Below, in pieces: positions 59,080 through 64,000 of a stretch of DNA of 64,000 nt. Positions within the stretch are counted from its first letter, which is position 1. Each line of letters begins with the position of its first letter. The notes beneath the pieces were generated by a model. That model saw nothing but the letters and a program-made list of their open reading frames with translations, did not search any database and was not told where the DNA came from. The position numbers and the translations under genes are program-made. The stretch is from Ananas comosus (Eukaryota; Streptophyta; Magnoliopsida; Poales; Bromeliaceae). The stretch is from assembly GCF_001540865.1 (NCBI RefSeq), contig NC_033635.1, forward strand, positions 8,865,959 through 8,929,958, read 5' to 3'.

Positions 59080-59895
59080 CGTCAAATCGTTAAACTGAAT
59101 TCAAATTTAAATTGATCATCAAGTCGTTAAACTGAACATTGACCATCAAGTCAGTAAATTGAACATCGACCGTCAAGTCATTAAACTGAATTCAAAATTC
59201 GAATTGACCATCAAGTCGTTAAACTGAACATTTGACCGTCAAGTCGTTAAACTGAATTCAAATTCAAATTGAGCATCGAGTCATTAAACTAAATATTGAT
59301 TGTCAAGTCGTTAAATTGAATTCAAATTCAAATTGACCATCAAGTCGTTATACTGAACATTTGACCATAAAGTCGTTAAACTGAATATTTGACCATCAAG
59401 TCGTTAAACTGAAAATCGGCCGTGAAGTTGTTAAACTGAATTCAAATTCAAATTGACCATTAAGTCGTTAAACTGAACATTTGACCATCAAGTCGTTAAA
59501 CAAAATTCAAATTCAAATTGACCATCAAATTGTTTAACTGAACCAACAGAATTCAAATTCAGAATGACCGCTAAGTCGTTAAAGTGAGTGAACTCATTTC
59601 AAACTCTTTTGACCATCAAGTCGTTAAACTGAGTAAAGTTATATTAAACTCTTTTATGACCGCCAAGTTGTTAAACTGAGTAAACTCATATCAAACTCTT
59701 TTTGACCACCAAGTTGTTAAACTGATGAGCAATCAAATCAAACTCTTTTAACCGCCAAGTCGTTAAACTGAGTAAACCAATTTCAAACTTTCTGACCGCT
59801 AAGTCGTTAAACTAAGCAAATTAAATTCAACCTCAACCTATTTTATTCAACCGCCGTATCATTAAACTGAGCGACCCGACCCCGATCGACCACCA
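59080..59895. repeat. Array with GACCATCAAGTCGTTAAACT core
   Basis: Roughly twenty units of 35-45 bp: GACC(A/G)(T/C)CAAGTCGTTAAACTGA followed by AATTCAAATTCAAATT or a variant. The unit drifts towards the right (TTTCAAACTC replaces the spacer after 59590). Low-copy satellite-like. Confidence 0.85.
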
Positions 59896-60439
59896 AGTTT
59901 ATAAACTAAAGTATTTTAGTTTCATAAAATTCATGTACAACTGGAGGATACTCCTGCTTAAGCTTTGTACACGGCAAATAATATTAATAAAATTTTATTT
60001 GCCTACTTTGGTCTTTTTTATTATCAGCATTTACATTTGATCTCTTAATCGAGGGTTTCTTAACACTGAATGTGTGGGCTAATTAACAGCAGATTCTTGA
60101 GTCTGTTAGAAACCATGAACCTATAATTCTAATTTTAAAATAAAATTTAAATAAATTTAATATGTACCATGAATGACCCCTCGCCTTGAAAATACCTATA
60201 GCGGGGCTGGTTCGTTCACGACAGACAAAATGGCACGCCCGGTGGGACATAGCTTCACCTTTAATTTTTGAGACCAAATCCAATAATACTGATAAAAGAC
60301 TCATGTAGAAATGTTCGACCAATAAATATTGCTTCATCCAAGCATAGCAATGCATACCAATAAATATTGCTTCATCCAAGCAGAGCAATACAATCCGACA
60401 ACATCACCTCTTAATCCGGATAGAGCATTTTGGGCAGCG

Positions 60440-60529
60440 GCTAGGTTCAGGAGGTTAAGAGAGTTAAGCGTATTAGAACTCGAGTAGTCCTAGATTAATA
60501 GGTGACTTGCTGAGAAGTTGGGCGTCACA
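60440..60529 (+). other. 5S rRNA-like fragment with box A
   Basis: AGTTAAGCGT at 60462 matches 5S box A, CGAGTAGT(C)CTAG the intermediate element, ATAGGTGACTT box C and TGAGAAGTTGGGCGTCACA the 3' end, in the right order and spacing. The first 40-50 bases of 5S are not recognisable and box C is altered, so it is a derived fragment and not a 5S gene. Confidence 0.6.
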
Positions 60530-60815
60530 AAACAAGTTTTAACAAATCTCAAAATCAATTAATTAAGAAAACTACCTTAAATCAAACCAGCCAATAAAAA
60601 TCAACAAGCTGTCCGCAGGTAAATAAGACAAAAAGTTTTGAGGATCTACTTTAAAATTGTACATAGTTCAAGCGGTCTACACACATCTACTTAACAAAGT
60701 TTAAAGTGTTGTTTACATTTACATGAAGAGAACGTGTAATTTCATTTAGTATCAAATTAGAAAAAAAAAAAATAGAAAAAGAAAAATGAGAAACACAAAA
60801 GAGAATCTCCCATTC

Positions 60816-63384
60816 TCATGGAGCTTCCTCTGAGGAAAGGAATGAATGCACACCAAATGCGAGGAATAGTAATCCACTGGCAAGTGTTACCTAGCATGCA
60901 CTCAAATCAATAAAATATCAGAATTTTCAAACAAAGGACCATTAAATAATGGGTCAAATATTTTTGAAAGAAAATTAAGATTTATTACCACTTTCTCAGA
61001 TATATGAGAAGCCAAGCTCTTCCCTCCAACAACTGCTAATACGGTGCAGAGTGCTTGTCCCCTGTTTCCAAATCAAAAGTCACATAAAGAGGAAGAGAAT
61101 AATATCCTGTCACATGTTTACATAAATGAGAATCAAATATGACATATATACAAAATTCCTCCAAGAACTACTCCATATGGGTTCTCATCTGCAGCTAGGC
61201 CAATGGTAGCAATCTATATATGTAGCATACAAGAAAGAGAGAAATCGAATTAGACGAAAAATAAATGATTATTAGTAGAGCTGCGATGCCTCTTGAAGCA
61301 CAGAGATCCTCATGCGCTCACTTCATTTTCAATGATGGGGCATTCGAATCAATGATCCCCACTATACAGAGTATCTGATATCCAAGAACGGAAAATCATG
61401 AATTTGAAAGCTATTTTCTAGCACACCAAGTGGCCTGAACGGCTAAAATTGAACAATCTTCAAAGAGTACCAGATAGTATATAGTTCAATTCAATATCCG
61501 GGTTACTGATCTTGATCTATGTAGTGTCAATATCAAGGTTACTGATTATGATCTATATAGTGAAACTAATTCCCGATAAAAAAAAATGAACTATTTTGAT
61601 TAATTTGACACTGCTAAACAAGCAAACATCTACCTCATACCGACCGTTTAAGAGATATTTTTGAGACCTTCTGATACTAGGCAAATGGTTCTAAAAAAAT
61701 TACGAAATTTGGTACTTCAAATACTCTAAATTATGTTTAACTATTGGATCTTTAATTCCTATCATCAATAATGAAGTGAAGGCACGAAATCCTCTCCACT
61801 TCTTCAAGCATAGTAACTCTATCACAAGGATAATTCCCAACATAAGTATGAACTGATTAATTAGTTTGCTAGCATAAGTACCTGGCTCCTATCACCCCAC
61901 TCACCAAAGAAGCTGATGGAAAAAGCCTGCGCAAAAAAAATTGATGCAAAGGATATGACACTACAGAATTAGCACAACAGTTCAGTGAAGAACGTCGTAC
62001 CAAGATTTTACACATTTAACGGAAACATTACCTTCAGGAAAATAGGGGAGAAGAATCGCGTCAGGAATGGTCTCTGCTCTTTTTTCCGATCCTCAGTTTC
62101 CTACAAAGAGCAACAATTCATGCGGTACTATAAATAAACTTAACTGTATTGCAAAAAGATTCAGCATCTCATAAATCTCAATTCTGTCGGATCGTTGGTA
62201 CTAACCATTAATTCCAAAATCTCGAACTATTAGAAATATGCAACCAATTCACTTAAAGCGTACACATAAAGAACTCACGCCACTTCGAACATGACTCGGC
62301 CCACCCAGCCTCACGCCATTTCGAATATGACTCGGCCCAACATGGTCTCCCGCCACAGGACAGGATGCTGGCCCATTTAAGCCAACAAATTCTAATAGGG
62401 CTTAAGTATGAAAGACATCTTTGGTTTCTCTTAAACAGGACATTTCCATTAGCTCCAATTGGACGAAAGAGATCTTAGGCTTTCCAATGCACAAAGTCTC
62501 CTTTAGTCACCTCATTAATATACTCATAAATTAGAATATTAAAGTGAATTTCTGTCGAAAACACACAGAAAAATTCATGTCGATTGAATATGATTGCAAG
62601 AAGTTGTCCGTTTCCTAAGATATAAACAATGTTAACTATATGAACATCAAAAACATCATTCTCTGGTAGCTTTAATTTTAAAAGAACAATGGCTGTTTCA
62701 CATTATTGAACATAGTATGAGAGATTAATGTCCTAACTTTGACTCCTACCAAGCTACTAGCTTTATTTAATTTTCTCCATTTTAATTTAAGTTCACATCT
62801 TTGGCCTATCAAAAAATGTTGAGACTGAACGTGACAGAGAGTGTTGAATATAAATAGTACAACGCCGTTCTTTGGTAGCTTAAGTTTTTGGAGAACAGCA
62901 GTTTTTTAAGAGCTTAACAAGAAATGATCATGAAACCTCCATTTCTAGGAACTTCCAAGCAGAAGGATGAATAGCTAGTCCAATTACCTTAGAATCTCCA
63001 TTACTTTTACCAGATGACACCTTGGAATCAGCATCCTGATAATCCAGGAAAAAAAGAAAGGAAAAGATAATTATATGAGGTTCTTGGATATAAGATACTA
63101 GAAAAAGTCATCACAAGAGCAAACAATGCAATTTACCAGTTTTTCTTCGACTTCGGCTAACTCATCATCCCTAATAAGAAATGGATGGAAGAGGAAGCAA
63201 ATAAGTCAACTAATAATAAGCAAATGAATCTCAAGGGAATGCTTTTGTTCAAACATAAGGTTATAATGTTTAAAAAGTAGAAGAGAAAACCACACCCATC
63301 TTCTGTCAATCCTTCCCAGAGTGACCATATACCAAACACAAAGAACAAAATGGTTGTTATATGGTGTGTCCACTCGCGAGGAAT
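60816..63384 (-). CDS. GDT1-like (TMEM165/UPF0016) cation transporter, 3' part
   Basis: Eight exons joined in frame on the minus strand: 63296-63384, 63137-63170, 62988-63035, 62032-62100, 61882-61926, 61152-61213, 60989-61061, 60816-60890 (TGA 60816-60818); 164 codons plus stop. All borders are GT-AG. They encode a THHITTILFFVFG membrane segment, an acidic linker (ELAEVEEKLD), a Lys/Ser-rich loop, FFSPIFLKAFSISF, then the family signature E-x-G-D-(K/R)-(S/T) as EWGDRSQ, IATIGLAADENPYG, GGKSLASHISEKV and a final hydrophobic helix with a short tail. The first of the two signatures must be on exons beyond 64000. Family knowledge: GDT1/TMEM165 proteins move Mn2+/Ca2+ in Golgi or other endomembranes for pH and glycosylation balance. 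It resembles GDT1-like 3/4/5 rather than the plastid types. Confidence 0.9.
61640..61802. mobile_element. Half foldback element in a GDT1 intron
   Basis: GATACTAGGCAAATG, ACTTCAAATACTCTA and TTCCTATCATCAATAAT follow the right halves of the elements at 23000-23516 and 40809-41343. It ends in a third, different hairpin (GAAGTG at 61773 with CACTTC at 61797-61802). The left half is missing. It lies in the intron between 61213 and 61882. Confidence 0.55.
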
Positions 63385-64000
63385 CTGCCACACACAAATC
63401 AAGCAATTTCAAGCGCATAATGACGAATCGAGGAATAATTAGCACTAAAATGTTCAGAACCATGAAGATGAAAATTATTAGCAAAACAACTTGACGAGAT
63501 GCCTCAATTGACTTGACTGAAACTAAATAGGAATTAATGTGTTATGTTGACGACGATACAAATCTACCTTGGCCTGAAAAATCCTATGTATCTTATCTCG
63601 TAAGTTCTTATCTTGACAAGCAAGATAACTAATCATAGTGCAGGTAGGAGTACAGAGAGCGAACATTTCTTCACTTACAAGCATGTTGCGGTAATTTTGT
63701 AGTGAAGCACAAGAATTATGTGAATCTACTACCAGAAGGATAGACATTTTACAAAAGAAATGTCAGAACAATCAGAAATAGTAATTTTGCTAACGATTTT
63801 CTAAATTTTACCGAATCGTCACTTTGCCGTGATTATTTATTTGGCAGTTGTAATTATCAACTTCTGCATGTCACAGTACGTAACATGAGAGGCAATAAAA
63901 TAGATGGCCAATTAATTTTGATGAAAGAATATACTTCAGTTGACTATTTAGTATGTGATAATACAAATTCTTCTTAAGGAGGACTTTAAGAATGTATCAT
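63385..64000 (-). other. Intron of the GDT1-like gene
   Basis: The exon at 63296-63384 begins after TGTGTGGCAG (acceptor). I searched the rest for the preceding membrane-spanning exon typical of the family and found none, so the intron runs beyond the window. Confidence 0.55.

Larger units (their letters stand above)
57128..60227 (+). mobile_element. Probable long LTR (Tat-like Ty3/gypsy) made of tandem arrays
   Basis: Starts TGTGAGACCC and ends GACAGACA at 60227, then TGGCACGCCCGGTGGGAC (60231-60248), which looks like a primer-binding site of the type following Tat/Athila-group LTRs. The 3.1 kb between hold a 34-base poly-A run (57403-57436), a CGA-rich patch and four different tandem arrays listed below. 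No second LTR or gag is visible to the right, where the element ends within 600 bp. The LTR identity is an inference from the ends. Confidence 0.5.

Noticed and set aside
59080..59895. Regular repeats that look superficially like a CRISPR array
   Set aside because: The genome is eukaryotic, spacers are variants of one sequence and not unique, and there are no cas genes.
60440..60529. A functional 5S rRNA gene
   Set aside because: The 5' half is missing, box C and the 3' end are altered, and there is no tandem array or T-rich terminator.
63523..63747. 74-codon minus-strand frame considered as an upstream GDT1 exon
   Set aside because: The peptide shows none of the GDT1 membrane or E-x-G-D signature residues; it is intronic.

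Overview
This is a nuclear plant genome window. The organism is most likely a monocot: the bHLH exons are very GC-rich, introns are short with GT-AG borders, and long Ty3/gypsy chromovirus-type LTR elements are dense. Pineapple or another commelinid would fit, but nothing here proves a species. Only two host genes are visible. One is a TMO5/bHLH30-type bHLH transcription factor (42342-44547 +, two exons, 425 aa). The other is the 3' part of a GDT1/TMEM165-like (UPF0016) cation transporter gene (60816-63384 -, eight exons read; the 5' exons lie beyond the right edge).

Left part (1-36.8 kb) is nested LTR-retrotransposon DNA. A complete 11.4-kb gag-only element (4577-15948 +, target duplication GATGA) sits inside an older antisense LTR that also carries a Mutator-like element with a 9-bp target duplication (2428-3079). 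Next is an antisense LTR (15967-19387) with a complete TRIM element inserted (16288-16818, target duplication ATATG). A second gag-only element lies on the minus strand (about 26435-32907) with an intact 442-aa gag. A pol pseudogene (25099-26434) and inverted LTR remnants (32908-36813) complete the block.

Middle part (36.8-49.8 kb) holds the bHLH gene among AT-rich intergenic DNA with PIF/Harbinger-like MITEs, foldback elements that end in hairpins, a SINE with a perfect 11-bp target duplication and one CACTA terminus.

Right part (49.8-64 kb) holds a collapsed copia element (49821-51265, target duplication ATAAA), a degenerate minus-strand copia element (52106-56883, target duplication TGAAG) with one MITE in each LTR, a probable 3.1-kb Tat-like LTR built from several tandem arrays, a 5S-rRNA-like fragment, and the GDT1-like gene.

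The most surprising observation concerns sequence integrity. Bases 19498-21090 are the exact complement, NOT reversed, of bases 23505-25097 (constant offset 4007). DNA cannot do this by duplication or inversion, so the block starting at the single N at 19497 is very probably a strand-handling error in gap filling. Each of the four isolated Ns sits at an abrupt change of sequence identity. The most interesting biological signal is a set of foldback elements whose terminal hairpin stem differs between copies, matches at both ends of a copy, and lies next to conserved subterminal sequence.
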